From: Clostridia bacterium
GTDB taxonomy: Bacteria; Bacillota; Clostridia; Oscillospirales; Acutalibacteraceae
Length of the DNA: 36,282 nucleotides
Reading direction: 5' to 3'
Assembly: GCA_017454485.1 (NCBI GenBank)
Contig: JAFTCX010000014.1
Span: 1-36,282 of the forward strand
Shown here piece by piece: positions 1 to 7,940 of this stretch. Position numbers and translations under genes: made by a program. The notes beneath the pieces are model-generated. The model was given only the letters and a program-made list of their open reading frames with translations, did no database searches and was not told where the DNA came from. Every line of letters begins with the position of its first letter. Position 1 is the stretch's first letter.

Positions 1-94
1 CGACGTCTGATAAAGCTTACCCGAACGGTGAAAGTTTTCCACGGTTTGGGTGTCTTTTAACACTTGGTTGTCTATACTTCTACGTTCTCTTCAT

Positions 95-134
95 TAAAAA
101 CCGAGCGCGCTGCAAATCTTATTTTGCAACGCGC
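95..134 (-). terminator. Rho-independent terminator after the esterase gene
   Basis: Arms 105-116 and 123-134 pair over 12 positions with one mismatch around a 6-nt loop. Read on the minus strand the stem is followed by TCGGTTTTT. It lies about 100 nt past the stop of the lipoprotein gene and is the only terminator-like structure there. No gene is seen in 1-231. Confidence 0.65.
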
Positions 135-231
135 CCTTTCGTTTCCCCTTTCGCCGTCAGGCTACGAAGGTTCCGCACGGACCGGTTTGGTCCCCGCAGC
201 GGCGTTGTTGATACTTTTGTCTCAAACCTTG

Positions 232-2040
232 TTACGCAAGGCAGGCCTGCACCCACGCGACAAAGTTATCCGTGCTGCTGCCGGTACGTTCCGCCTCCAC
301 GTGACCCTGCGCCCAGACCGTCTCAAAGTCCACACTTTCCACGCCGTCATAGCTTTCGAGCGCCAGCGCAAGATTGACTTCGGTGGTCAGCGCTGTGTCG
401 CTTTGTGCAATGCCGGTGCGGATTCGCCAGTACTTTGCCACGGTGGAGGTGCCATAGCCCTCTTCGGATGCAAGCAGGTAATAGAGCGGAGAATACATCG
501 CAAGGCGCTGCGCCGCAACGGAGCCTGCGCTGTCGGTTTTTTGCAGATCGACGGCATAATCATCCGCGTAGTCGCTGCCGAGATCGGCGAGAATCTGCGC
601 AAGCGCTGCGTCAAAGTGGGCGCCGCTGCCGTCGCCGTAACCGAAAAGCGTGTTTTCGCCCTGACCGCCGTCGAGCTGGTCAAACGCGCCGAGATTCTTG
701 GATGCCTGCTTCATCGCCTGTACAAACGCGTCGATGCTTGTGATAGAGGCAGTGTTACTGTCTGCGTCATAGGTCACCCACGCGCCGGTTTCGTTCAGTG
801 CGTCAATATAATCCTGCGCCGTTTCATAGGTGCCCGACAGCGACAGGCCGCCGCTTGTCTCATTGCGTGTGATGTTGTCCATGTCCTCGATCTTTGTAGT
901 ATCCGCTGCATCGTCGCCGTCCGGTTTTCCGAAGCCCTGCAGCTCGCCGTTCTCGATCTTTTCTTTCAGATCGTCCGGCAACTCTCCGTCAAAGTCGCCC
1001 TGTCCGCCGCCGGGTCCGCCCATCCCGCGGCCGCCGCCGGACGCGGAGGATGCCGTATAGGGGAAGGATGTATCAGACAGGAAATTGTTAAGCGACGTTT
1101 CGATGACCGATTTGAGATAGTCATAGTAGCTGCCGGATTGATAAATGCCGCTCTCGCTTTCTTCGAGCGTCAGCACGTTGCCGCTTTCATCCCGGATACC
1201 GGCGCTGTTGATATAGGCCGCAAACTGTGCGGCCAGCGCGTCGGAGATGGCCTGTCCGTCGTCCGAAAGGCCGCTTCTTGTGCTGCCCATCATCCATTCA
1301 TACGCCGCGTCCGCGGAATCCAGGTTCGTGATCGGGCACCAGTCCATGGAACCGCACACAGCGTCGCTGACGCCCATGACCGCGCCGATCTGTTCCAGAT
1401 ACGGCGTATACAGATCGCTGTCGCCGGTGGCGCCCATCAGCGCGGACTGCGCACCGCCGCCGCTCATGCCGAAGGTGAAGATGCGTTCCGCATCGCCGGC
1501 GCAGACGTCATCGGTATACCGCAGAAAGCGCACCGCCGCTTTCAGGTCGGTCACACCGGCCGGTGCACCTGCATCGCGTCCGCGGCAGCCGGCGTGAACA
1601 TAGACGAATCCGGCGTCCGTATAGTCTTTCGCACCGCTTGCATAATCTGTCAGCGCCGCCATGGCGGAGTAGCCCGGCGTATTGATCGGCATGACGATCG
1701 GCGCTGTTTCGGCGGTAAAGCCGTTGACCGTCTGGGTTGCCAGTTCGCAGGTGTAGGTGCCGTCACCGTTGTCGGTGCCAAGAAAGTATGCGCCCGGCAC
1801 AAAGACCGCCAGCGTTTCATTTGCCGCGTCTGCCGGCGTCTCACAATAGGCAATGTCGATTTGATAATAAACGTTGTCATCGGCGTTGTATTGCCATTTT
1901 GTCATATCGATCTTTGCAAGATTTGTCATGACCGCACCTTCTTGTGTTTGTGTTTCTGTAGATTCTGTTTTTCCGCCGCACGCCGCAAGCAGGCAGACGA
2001 GCGACAGCGCGAGCAGAATGGCTGTTGTTTTTCTGAACAT
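232..2040 (-). CDS. Secreted lipoprotein esterase, subtype B tannase / feruloyl-esterase-like
   Basis: 602 residues. The N-terminus is a lipoprotein signal with a lipobox ending in LAAC (Cys21), so the protein is probably lipid-anchored outside the cell. The body is an alpha/beta-hydrolase: FTFGMSGGGAQSALMG carries the GXSXG nucleophile elbow, and the surrounding text (repeated Asp-Ala-Ala-Tyr-Glu, tail TDNFVAWVQACL) resembles bacterial tannases, which cleave gallate and other phenolic esters. A Gly/Asp-rich low-complexity insert lies at about residues 330-390. A ribosome site GGAGGG precedes the ATG by 7 nt. The gene stands alone, with a -10 box upstream and a terminator downstream. The substrate is inferred from family resemblance only; a general acyl-ester hydrolase is the alternative. 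Confidence 0.75.
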   Translation of the reverse strand: MFRKTTAILLALSLVCLLAACGGKTESTETQTQEGAVMTNLAKIDMTKWQYNADDNVYYQIDIAYCETPADAANETLAVFVPGAYFLGTDNGDGTYTCELATQTVNGFTAETAPIVMPINTPGYSAMAALTDYASGAKDYTDAGFVYVHAGCRGRDAGAPAGVTDLKAAVRFLRYTDDVCAGDAERIFTFGMSGGGAQSALMGATGDSDLYTPYLEQIGAVMGVSDAVCGSMDWCPITNLDSADAAYEWMMGSTRSGLSDDGQAISDALAAQFAAYINSAGIRDESGNVLTLEESESGIYQSGSYYDYLKSVIETSLNNFLSDTSFPYTASSASGGGRGMGGPGGGQGDFDGELPDDLKEKIENGELQGFGKPDGDDAADTTKIEDMDNITRNETSGGLSLSGTYETAQDYIDALNETGAWVTYDADSNTASITSIDAFVQAMKQASKNLGAFDQLDGGQGENTLFGYGDGSGAHFDAALAQILADLGSDYADDYAVDLQKTDSAGSVAAQRLAMYSPLYYLLASEEGYGTSTVAKYWRIRTGIAQSDTALTTEVNLALALESYDGVESVDFETVWAQGHVEAERTGSSTDNFVAWVQACLA

Positions 2041-2072
2041 AAAAAGTCCCTCCGTTTCGGTTTGTTGTCTGT

Positions 2073-2078
2073 ATTATA
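2073..2078 (-). promoter_or_regulatory. -10 box upstream of the esterase gene
   Basis: Minus strand reads TATAAT 33 nt before the start codon. No good -35 hexamer is visible at 16-18 nt, so the promoter is weak or activator-dependent. The rest of 2079-2336 holds no supportable gene. Confidence 0.4.
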
Positions 2079-2336
2079 CTAGCGACGCTTAAAAAAGTCT
2101 GAAACAATTAGAATACAACGTGCAACCTTCGATTTGTAAAAAGGAAAGTCGCCGTGTGTTTCGGTGACTTTTTCTTTTGTAACGTGTGCGGTTTATCGCA
2201 AGTAACAGAAAACGGTTTCGGACAAAGAGATAAACTCTCACAATCGTCTTGTAATGCACATCAATCCGATAAAGCATCCTTTAAATCCACTTATCAGGAC
2301 TTATTTTGCACAAATGTTCTTTTTGTTTCAGACGCC

Positions 2337-2365
2337 TTGATTCCCGTAAATCGATATGCTATATT
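2337..2365 (+). promoter_or_regulatory. SigA-type promoter of the Cas12a remnant
   Basis: TTGATT (2337-2342), a 17-nt spacer, then TATATT (2360-2365). A ribosome site AAAAGGAG follows about 9 nt before the ATG at 2397. The expression signals look intact although the gene behind them is not. Confidence 0.55.
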
Positions 2366-2396
2366 TAAAAAAACACGGGAAAAGGAGTTGCTTAAT

Positions 2397-2549
2397 ATGC
2401 TGCATAGCTTTACAACTCTATATTCTCTATCCAAAACCTTGCGCTTTCAACTAATCCCGATCGGCAAAACAGAGCAAACTTTTCAGCAGAAAAACCTGCT
2501 GGCACAGGACGAAGAATAGGCGAACAACTACAAGCTAGTGAAAGGCTAA
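2397..2549 (+). pseudogene. cas12a: Cas12a (Cpf1) N-terminal remnant
   Basis: From the ATG at 2397 the frame reads 40 residues that match the conserved Cas12a amino terminus: the block LYSLSKTLRFQLIPIGKT corresponds to YSLSKTLRF-x-IP-x-GKT of known Cas12a proteins, followed by NLLAQDEE. The frame stops at TAG (2517-2519). Read-through gives ANNYKLVKG and then TAA (2547-2549). That continues the Cas12a pattern (DEKRAxDYKxVKK), so the first stop sits where an Arg or Lys codon is expected. Intact Cas12a is about 1,200-1,300 residues, so more than 95% is missing, including the RuvC and Nuc domains. Promoter and ribosome site are retained. No repeat-spacer array, cas1, cas2 or cas4 is seen. A functional 40-residue product cannot be excluded but is unlikely. 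Confidence 0.85.
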
Positions 2550-2566
2550 ACCAACTATCAAACAGG

Positions 2567-2606
2567 AACAGCAGCCGCCGCGATCCGTTTGGGTCGCGGC
2601 TGTTTT
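2567..2606 (+). terminator. Hairpin with T-tract after the Cas12a remnant
   Basis: CCGCGATCC (2578-2586) pairs with GGGTCGCGG (2591-2599) with one G-U, loop GTTT, then CTGTTTT. It is 18 nt past the second stop of the Cas12a stub. It may also slow transcription arriving from the glutamate synthase operon on the other strand, but its minus-strand tail is not T-rich. Nothing else is seen in 2607-2725. Confidence 0.5.
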
Positions 2607-2725
2607 CTGCTATTTATGCAATCGCTTTGCCGGAAGAGATGTCTTGAATATAACCCTTTAACCAAGAGAAAGATTTATTCAAGATTCATCTTTCAGATTC
2701 CCATTTTGCCCCGGAACCGATTCGT

Positions 2726-3448
2726 TCAGTTGGCCGCATACAGTTGCCGGAACGGGTTGGCGCTGTCCGGGGTTACAACAAAGAACGGAACACCCGTCAA
2801 TGCTTCTTGCGAGACGCCGAACTTTGCGCAGTATCTTTGCAGCAGCGGACGAATTCCGGTCAGCTCCGCTTCACTCGCTGCATCCACATGGACACCCTTC
2901 GGAAAGCGGACACCATCCATCTCGCCACGCAAAAAGACTTTGCCGCCGTGCATGCCAGTACAGGGAAAGTTCCCGACGATCGGCTTGCCGTCTTGATGCA
3001 ATCCCAGAACAACGATCACGCCGCCGGCCTGGTATTCGCCTAAAAAGCTGCCTGCCCGACCGCCGATCACCATCACCGGCACCTTGTCGCGGTACGCTTT
3101 CATGTGGATGCCGGCACGGTATCCCGCGTTACCTTTCACAAAGATTGCACCGCCGCGCATGGCATAGCCCGCCGCGTCGCCGATATTCCCGTGCACCGTG
3201 ATTTCTCCTTCGTTCATCGTGTCACCCACCGCATCCTGCGCATTGCCGCAAACGGTGATACTGCCGCCGTTGAGATAGGCGCCGAGCGCGTTGCCCGGCA
3301 CACCTTCAATTGTCAGTTCGATCTGCGACATGCCTGCCGCAAGGAAACGCTGACCGCAGCAGTTCTGCAGCGTGCAGGGCTGTTTTTGCGTGCGCAAAGA
3401 ACGGTTCAGCGCTTGGAAATCCTGATTTGCCGCATTGAGATATTTCAT
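2726..3448 (-). CDS. Glutamate synthase GXGXG-domain subunit
   Basis: 240 residues forming the right-handed beta-helix domain that ends large-subunit GltB, here a separate polypeptide. The repeated glycine pattern is visible (GVPGNALGAYLNGG, GNAQDAVGD, GNIGDAAGYAMRGG, GNAGYRAGIHM, GGRAGSFLGEYQAGG). In GltB this domain packs against the FMN domain and has a structural role. It is the last gene of the split glutamate synthase operon. Its ATG overlaps the TGA of the preceding gene by one base (TGATG), implying coupled translation. Similar domains occur in formylmethanofuran dehydrogenase FwdC, but the neighbours make glutamate synthase the likely role. Confidence 0.85.
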   Translation of the reverse strand: MKYLNAANQDFQALNRSLRTQKQPCTLQNCCGQRFLAAGMSQIELTIEGVPGNALGAYLNGGSITVCGNAQDAVGDTMNEGEITVHGNIGDAAGYAMRGGAIFVKGNAGYRAGIHMKAYRDKVPVMVIGGRAGSFLGEYQAGGVIVVLGLHQDGKPIVGNFPCTGMHGGKVFLRGEMDGVRFPKGVHVDAASEAELTGIRPLLQRYCAKFGVSQEALTGVPFFVVTPDSANPFRQLYAAN

Positions 3449-4695
3449 CAGACTGCGCCTCCAAATGCTTTCTTTCGTGTCTCTTTTGAAAACGCCGCCG
3501 TGGTGGGCGTTTGTTTTAACCGGTCAAAATCCAGCGTGTGCAGCGGTATCTGTCTGCGAATCAGCGACGTATAAATCCCGGCGCGCGCAGTGTCGCCGAT
3601 CAGCATAAAGCCGGTCAGGTTGTCGTCTTTGAGAAACAGACGCTTGAGATGCTGCCCGTCACTTTCCTCATAAACTGCACCGCCGGGTTCGTCCGACCGG
3701 TCGCTGCCGGCGCTCAGTGCATGCAGACCGAAAAAGCCGATGGCATTCATCGGAATCGCATTGTCAAACACCTTCGTGCCGCCCGCCATATTCACACCGG
3801 CGCAAAAGCCCTGCAGGTTCGCGTTCGGTAAAACGGCAAGCACACGGGAACTGCCGCAGGAAATATCCATCCCTTCGGCGCAGTCTCCGGCGGCATAGAC
3901 GCCTGGCAGAGATGTGCGCATCTGCGCATCGACCAAAATGCCGCGATTTATTTTGCCGCCGCTTTCGCGCACAAGCGCAGTGTTCGGTCGCACACCGATT
4001 GCAAGTACCAGAACGTCAAACGGTATTTGTTCGCCGCTTTGCATGATGGCCGTGTTGCCGTCAAACCGCGCCGCCGTGTCGGACAACAGAAACCGGATGC
4101 CGTGTTGTTCCAACACCGTTTGCATCCGTGCGGCGCAGGCGTTGTCTAAAATACTCGAAAGTACCCGATCCGCCAGATCGCAGACCGTGATGCTTTTTGC
4201 GCGTGTAGACAATCCTTCCGCGCATTTCAGACCGATCAGACCGGCACCTACGATCAGTACGCGGCTGTCCGGTGTGACAGCCTGCTCCAAAGCAAGTGCA
4301 TCGTCCAGCTTTAAAAATGTGTATTTTTTTGCAACCGTTTCAAGCCCGGGAATCGGCGGCACAAACGGTGTTGACCCTGTTGCAACGCACAGCGCGTCAT
4401 AAGAAAGGGTCTGTCCGTCGCTGAGCGTCACGGTCTTTTGCCGTACTGAAAGATGGACGGCTGTTTTTCCATACAGCACAGTGCAGCCATTCGTTTCATA
4501 GAAATCGTCCGGGCGGTACTGCATCCGGTTGCGATCGGTTTTGCCCTCCAGATAATAGGAAATCAGCGGACGGCAGTAGGCCGGATATAGTTCTTCGGAA
4601 ACAATGGTGATCGGCGTTTTTTCGTCTATGCTGCGAATCCCTTCCACACAGCTGACTGCCGCCGTACCGTTGCCGATAATGACATACTGCTTCAT
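3448..4695 (-). CDS. NAD(P)/FAD-dependent oxidoreductase of split glutamate synthase
   Basis: 415 residues of the pyridine nucleotide-disulfide reductase-like fold, closest in look to the NirB N-terminal/rubredoxin-reductase group. An FAD-binding GNGTAA motif lies at residues 8-13, an NAD(P)H-binding VGAGLIGLKCAEGL at about 147-160, and the second FAD motif GVYAAGDCAEG near 265-275. In this operon it would accept NAD(P)H electrons and pass them through the polyferredoxin to the glutamate synthase core, replacing GltD. The start overlaps the upstream ferredoxin gene by 4 nt (ATGA) and the end overlaps the GXGXG gene. The electron donor is not readable from the sequence. Confidence 0.85.
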   Translation of the reverse strand: MKQYVIIGNGTAAVSCVEGIRSIDEKTPITIVSEELYPAYCRPLISYYLEGKTDRNRMQYRPDDFYETNGCTVLYGKTAVHLSVRQKTVTLSDGQTLSYDALCVATGSTPFVPPIPGLETVAKKYTFLKLDDALALEQAVTPDSRVLIVGAGLIGLKCAEGLSTRAKSITVCDLADRVLSSILDNACAARMQTVLEQHGIRFLLSDTAARFDGNTAIMQSGEQIPFDVLVLAIGVRPNTALVRESGGKINRGILVDAQMRTSLPGVYAAGDCAEGMDISCGSSRVLAVLPNANLQGFCAGVNMAGGTKVFDNAIPMNAIGFFGLHALSAGSDRSDEPGGAVYEESDGQHLKRLFLKDDNLTGFMLIGDTARAGIYTSLIRRQIPLHTLDFDRLKQTPTTAAFSKETRKKAFGGAV

Positions 4696-5132
4696 AAGAC
4701 CGCGCTCCTTTCTTCAAAGACGATCGCGCGGTTCGGGCAGCCTTTGACACACGCCGGTTCCCCGCAACTGTTCTGCAGACAAAGCTCACATTTTTGCATG
4801 ACGCCGTTTTCGTTCGGCGCCAGCGCCCCATAGGGGCAGACCAGCACACAGGTCAGACACCCGACACAGCGGCTTTGGTCAACGGTGATCACGCCGTCTT
4901 TCACCTGCAGCGCGCCGGCGATGCAGCTTTTGACGCACAGCGGGTCTTCGCAGTGGCGGCAGGACACCGCATAGCAGATTTTGTCGCCTTCTTCAATATG
5001 AATGCGCGGAAACAGCGGCTTGCCCTTCAGTGCGGCGGCCATATCCGCTTCGCCGGAATTTGCAAACGCGCAGTTGTATTCACACAAGTGACAGCCGAGG
5101 CACCAGTCCTCGTTGACATAAATCCGTTTCAT
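4692..5132 (-). CDS. Four-cluster polyferredoxin subunit
   Basis: 146 residues with four Cys groups of the ferredoxin/DmsB-HycB type: CLGCHLCEYNC, CRHCEDPLCVKSC, CVGCLTCVLVC, and CELCLQNSCGEPACVKGC. These can bind four [4Fe-4S] clusters. It is a soluble electron-transfer subunit, placed between the glutamate synthase core gene and the FAD oxidoreductase gene, so it probably wires the two. The ATG follows a clear GGAGG site 14 nt after the upstream stop, and its stop overlaps the next start by 4 nt. Such ferredoxins also serve other oxidoreductases, so the specific role rests on context. Confidence 0.85.
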   Translation of the reverse strand: MKRIYVNEDWCLGCHLCEYNCAFANSGEADMAAALKGKPLFPRIHIEEGDKICYAVSCRHCEDPLCVKSCIAGALQVKDGVITVDQSRCVGCLTCVLVCPYGALAPNENGVMQKCELCLQNSCGEPACVKGCPNRAIVFEERSAVL

Positions 5133-5146
5133 GGCGCACCTCCTTC

Positions 5147-6652
5147 TTATTCGCCGGCATGCATGATGCCGAGAATCGACAGTTCTTTTTCGCTCAAACC
5201 GATTCCGCGCAGCATCAGCCGGTTGCCGCGCAAGGTTTCAATGGAGTTGATGCCCATGCCGCCCATGATCTCCATGATTTCGTGGCGCCACGCAGTCATC
5301 AGATTGCAAAGGCGCTCTTTGCCGATTTCAGGGTTCAGCCGCTTGACAAGGTCTGCGCGCTGGGTGGCGATGCCCCAGTTGCATTTGCCGCTCTGGCAGG
5401 TACGGCACAGATGGCAGCCGAGCGCGAGCAGCGCCGCTGTTGCGATATAGCACGCGTCCGCGCCGAGCGCTACCGCCTTTACAACGTCCGCCGCCGAACG
5501 GATGGAGCCGCCGACGACCAGAGACACGTTGTTGCGGATGCCTTCGTCCCGCAGCCGCTGGTCCACCGCCGCCAAAGCCAGCTCAATCGGGATGCCCACA
5601 TGATCGCGGATGCGGGTCGGCGCCGCACCGGTGCCGCCGCGAAAGCCGTCGATGGCAATGATATCCGCGCCGGAGCGCGCCACGCCGCTGGCGATGGCTG
5701 CAATGTTATGGACGGCCGCCACTTTTACGATGACGGGCTTTTTGTAATCGGTCGCTTCCTTGAGTGAATAGACCAACTGCCGCAGGTCTTCAATCGAATA
5801 GATGTCATGGTGCGGCGCCGGAGAGATCGCGTCCGTTCCTTCCGGAATCATCCGCGTGCGCGAGACGTCACCAACGATCTTTGCGCCGGGCAGATGGCCG
5901 CCGATCCCGGGCTTTGCGCCCTGGCCCATTTTGATCTCGATGGCGGCGCCGGCGTTCAGATAGTCTTCATACACGCCGAACCGTCCGGACGCCACCTGCA
6001 CAATGGTGTTCGCGCCGTAGCGGTAAAAGTCCTCATGCAGTCCGCCTTCGCCCGTGTTATACAAGATTCCGAGTGCTTCGGCCGCCGCGGCAAGCGACGC
6101 GTGCGCGTTGTAGCTGATGGAGCCGTAGCTCATGGCGGAAAACATCACCGGCATGGAAAGCGAGAGCTGCGGCTCCAGATCCGTCAGCAGCTTTCCGTCT
6201 GCGCCGCGCCGCAGCACGTCCGGCTTTTTGCCGAGAAAGACGCGCGTTTCCATCGGCTCGCGCAGCGGGTCGATGGGCGGATTGGTCACCTGCGAAGCGT
6301 TGATCAGGATCTTGTCCCAATACACCGGCATCGGTTTGGGGTTGCCCATCGAGGACAGCAGCACACCGCCGGTGTTCGCCTGCTTATAGATTTCTTTGAT
6401 TGTGGCGTTCTGCCAGTTGGCGTTTTCGCGCAGCGTGCAGTTGTTTTTCACGATTTTAAGCGCGTGGGTCGGGCAAAGGGACACGCACCGCTGGCAGTTG
6501 ACACACCTGATCTCGTCGCTGCGCAGCACCCCGCGTGTTTCGTCAAAACTATGTACCTCGTTCGCGCACTGGCGCTCGCAGACGCGGCAGGCAATGCAGC
6601 GGTTTTCATTGCGCACAACCTCGAATTCGGGCGTGATATACAGTTCATTCAA
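5147..6652 (-). CDS. Glutamate synthase core (FMN/Fe-S, GltB2-type)
   Basis: 501 residues. The N-terminal 70 residues carry two ferredoxin motifs (CIACRVCERQC and CVNCQRCVSLC). The rest is the glutamate synthase synthase domain, a TIM barrel that binds FMN and turns 2-oxoglutarate plus ammonia into glutamate. MSYGSIS, GEGGLHEDFYRYG, KMGQGAKPGIGGHLPG and DGFRGGTGAAPTRIRDHVG are family signatures. The C-x5-C-x4-C-type pattern in GCHLCRTCQSGKCNWGIATQ fits its [3Fe-4S] cluster. It lacks both the glutaminase domain and the GXGXG domain, which are separate genes on either side. It overlaps the glutaminase gene by 4 nt. This is the split layout known from archaea and some Clostridia. Confidence 0.92.
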   Translation of the reverse strand: MNELYITPEFEVVRNENRCIACRVCERQCANEVHSFDETRGVLRSDEIRCVNCQRCVSLCPTHALKIVKNNCTLRENANWQNATIKEIYKQANTGGVLLSSMGNPKPMPVYWDKILINASQVTNPPIDPLREPMETRVFLGKKPDVLRRGADGKLLTDLEPQLSLSMPVMFSAMSYGSISYNAHASLAAAAEALGILYNTGEGGLHEDFYRYGANTIVQVASGRFGVYEDYLNAGAAIEIKMGQGAKPGIGGHLPGAKIVGDVSRTRMIPEGTDAISPAPHHDIYSIEDLRQLVYSLKEATDYKKPVIVKVAAVHNIAAIASGVARSGADIIAIDGFRGGTGAAPTRIRDHVGIPIELALAAVDQRLRDEGIRNNVSLVVGGSIRSAADVVKAVALGADACYIATAALLALGCHLCRTCQSGKCNWGIATQRADLVKRLNPEIGKERLCNLMTAWRHEIMEIMGGMGINSIETLRGNRLMLRGIGLSEKELSILGIMHAGE

Positions 6653-7782
6653 AGCTTGGCACCTTCTTTCACACGCACGATCACCGGCTCGCCGCCGGCG
6701 GGCGACCAGATGTTTTCGGCGTCCGGCGCCATCACGCGGATGGCGGACTCCTCGCTGGCGATGAAGACCTTGTCGTCCTTTTCGCCAACCACCATTGACC
6801 GCAGCTTCAACCGGTCATTGAGCGCCATCAGTCCGCCGTCAAACGCAAACACGATGGAAAACGGCCCTGTGACCAAAAGGCTCGGAAAAACCATGCGCAA
6901 AAACGCGTACTGCTCGCGCTCCCGGGCGTCCGTCTTTGCTTCAATCGTGCTCCAGAACGGCGCAGCAATCACGGCGGCGGCCTCCTGCAGCGTCAGTCCT
7001 TTGCGGCGCAGCAGATAGTCCATGATATAGGTGATGACCTCGGTGTCGGTCTGCAGCGTGCAGTGGTAGCCGAACATTTCAATAAACCGGCGATTCGCGT
7101 CATAGGAGGAGATCTCTCCGTTGTGGACCACGGAAGCGTCCAAAAGTGAAAACGGATGTGCGCCGCCCCACCAGCCAGGTGTGTTGGTCGGATAGCGGCC
7201 ATGTGCCGTCCAGCAGTAGCCCTCGTATTCGTCCAGCCGGTAGAACTCGCCGACGTCTTCAGGATAGCCGACCGCCTTGAAGCAGCCCATGTTTTTGCCG
7301 CTGGAAAACACATAGCAGCCGTTCTTTTCGCTGTTAATCTGCATCACGGTGCGCATGACATATTCCTTTTCGTCCACCTGCATGGCGGCGACCGCCGACG
7401 GCAGCGGCGCAAGGAAATAGCGCCAAATCATCGGCTCGTCTGTAATCTGCGGAATCTTTCGTGTGGGCATGCGCTCAGCATGGACAATTTCAAACCGTTC
7501 TCTCAAAAACGCCTCGCAGTCTTTGCGCACGTCGCGCGAATCAAAAAACAGATGAAACGCATAGAAGTCCCGGTACTGCGGATAGATGCCGTAGGCCGCA
7601 AAGCCGCCGCCGAGCCCGTTGGAGCGTTCATGCATCGGCACCATCGACCGCACGATGCCGTCGCCGTTCATGCGCTTGCCTTCTTTGGAGATCACAGCCG
7701 CAATGGCGCAGCCGGAGGGGATGCGGATTTCGCCCTCTTTTTTCAATCCAATCGCCGCCTTTCCAAAAAGAAAAGCGCTCAT
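6649..7782 (-). CDS. Glutamate synthase glutaminase (class II amidotransferase) subunit
   Basis: 377 residues of the Ntn-hydrolase glutamine amidotransferase fold. It would release ammonia from glutamine for the adjacent synthase core. TAHGRYPTNTPGWWGGAHPF and DASVVHNGEISS match the glutamine-binding site of PurF/GltB-type domains. The likely nucleophile is Cys25 in PSGCAIAAV, which is internal, so either a propeptide is removed or the true start is further in. The annotated ATG has only a weak ribosome site (CGCAAAG); a TTG 33 nt downstream sits behind GGAAAGGCGG and is an alternative. It is the first gene of the operon, 50 nt below a consensus promoter. A 5-bp hairpin (GCGGC/GCCGC) lies just before the ATG. 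Confidence 0.85.
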   Translation of the reverse strand: MSAFLFGKAAIGLKKEGEIRIPSGCAIAAVISKEGKRMNGDGIVRSMVPMHERSNGLGGGFAAYGIYPQYRDFYAFHLFFDSRDVRKDCEAFLRERFEIVHAERMPTRKIPQITDEPMIWRYFLAPLPSAVAAMQVDEKEYVMRTVMQINSEKNGCYVFSSGKNMGCFKAVGYPEDVGEFYRLDEYEGYCWTAHGRYPTNTPGWWGGAHPFSLLDASVVHNGEISSYDANRRFIEMFGYHCTLQTDTEVITYIMDYLLRRKGLTLQEAAAVIAAPFWSTIEAKTDAREREQYAFLRMVFPSLLVTGPFSIVFAFDGGLMALNDRLKLRSMVVGEKDDKVFIASEESAIRVMAPDAENIWSPAGGEPVIVRVKEGAKL

Positions 7783-7829
7783 CTTTGCGGCGGGGCCGCG
7801 TCAGATGAACGCCATTGCTCTTTTTCTGC

Positions 7830-7858
7830 ATTATAGCGCGTTGGGTTCCCATTGTCAA
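7830..7858 (-). promoter_or_regulatory. Consensus promoter of the glutamate synthase operon
   Basis: On the minus strand, TTGACA (7853-7858), a 17-nt spacer and TATAAT (7830-7835): both hexamers are perfect consensus. The -10 is followed by GCAGAAAAAG, nearly identical to the start region of the divergent glutamine synthetase promoter 40 bp away. The five glutamate synthase genes lie directly downstream. Confidence 0.8.
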
Positions 7859-7896
7859 GCGCGAAAAAAATTTTTTGAAAAACTTTGCAAAAGGGG

Positions 7897-7925
7897 TTGA
7901 CTTTTGTGCTTTGAAGCGCTATAAT
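7897..7925 (+). promoter_or_regulatory. Promoter of the glutamine synthetase gene
   Basis: TTGACT (7897-7902), a 17-nt spacer and TATAAT (7920-7925), followed by GCACAAAAAGGCAA. Transcription would begin near 7932, leaving a leader of about 170 nt. Its sequence from the -10 on mirrors that of the divergent promoter. Confidence 0.8.
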
Positions 7926-7940
7926 GCACAAAAAGGCAAC

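Noticed and set aside
64-2082. 672-codon open frame on the plus strand opposite the esterase gene
   Set aside because: It has no ribosome site and its Arg/Ala/Val-rich product has no domain; the minus strand encodes a lipoprotein with lipobox and GXSXG.
2050-2725. CRISPR array next to the Cas12a remnant
   Set aside because: I looked for a repeat-spacer pattern and for the type V-A repeat end AATTTCTAC...GTAGAT and found neither here nor in the other intergenic regions.
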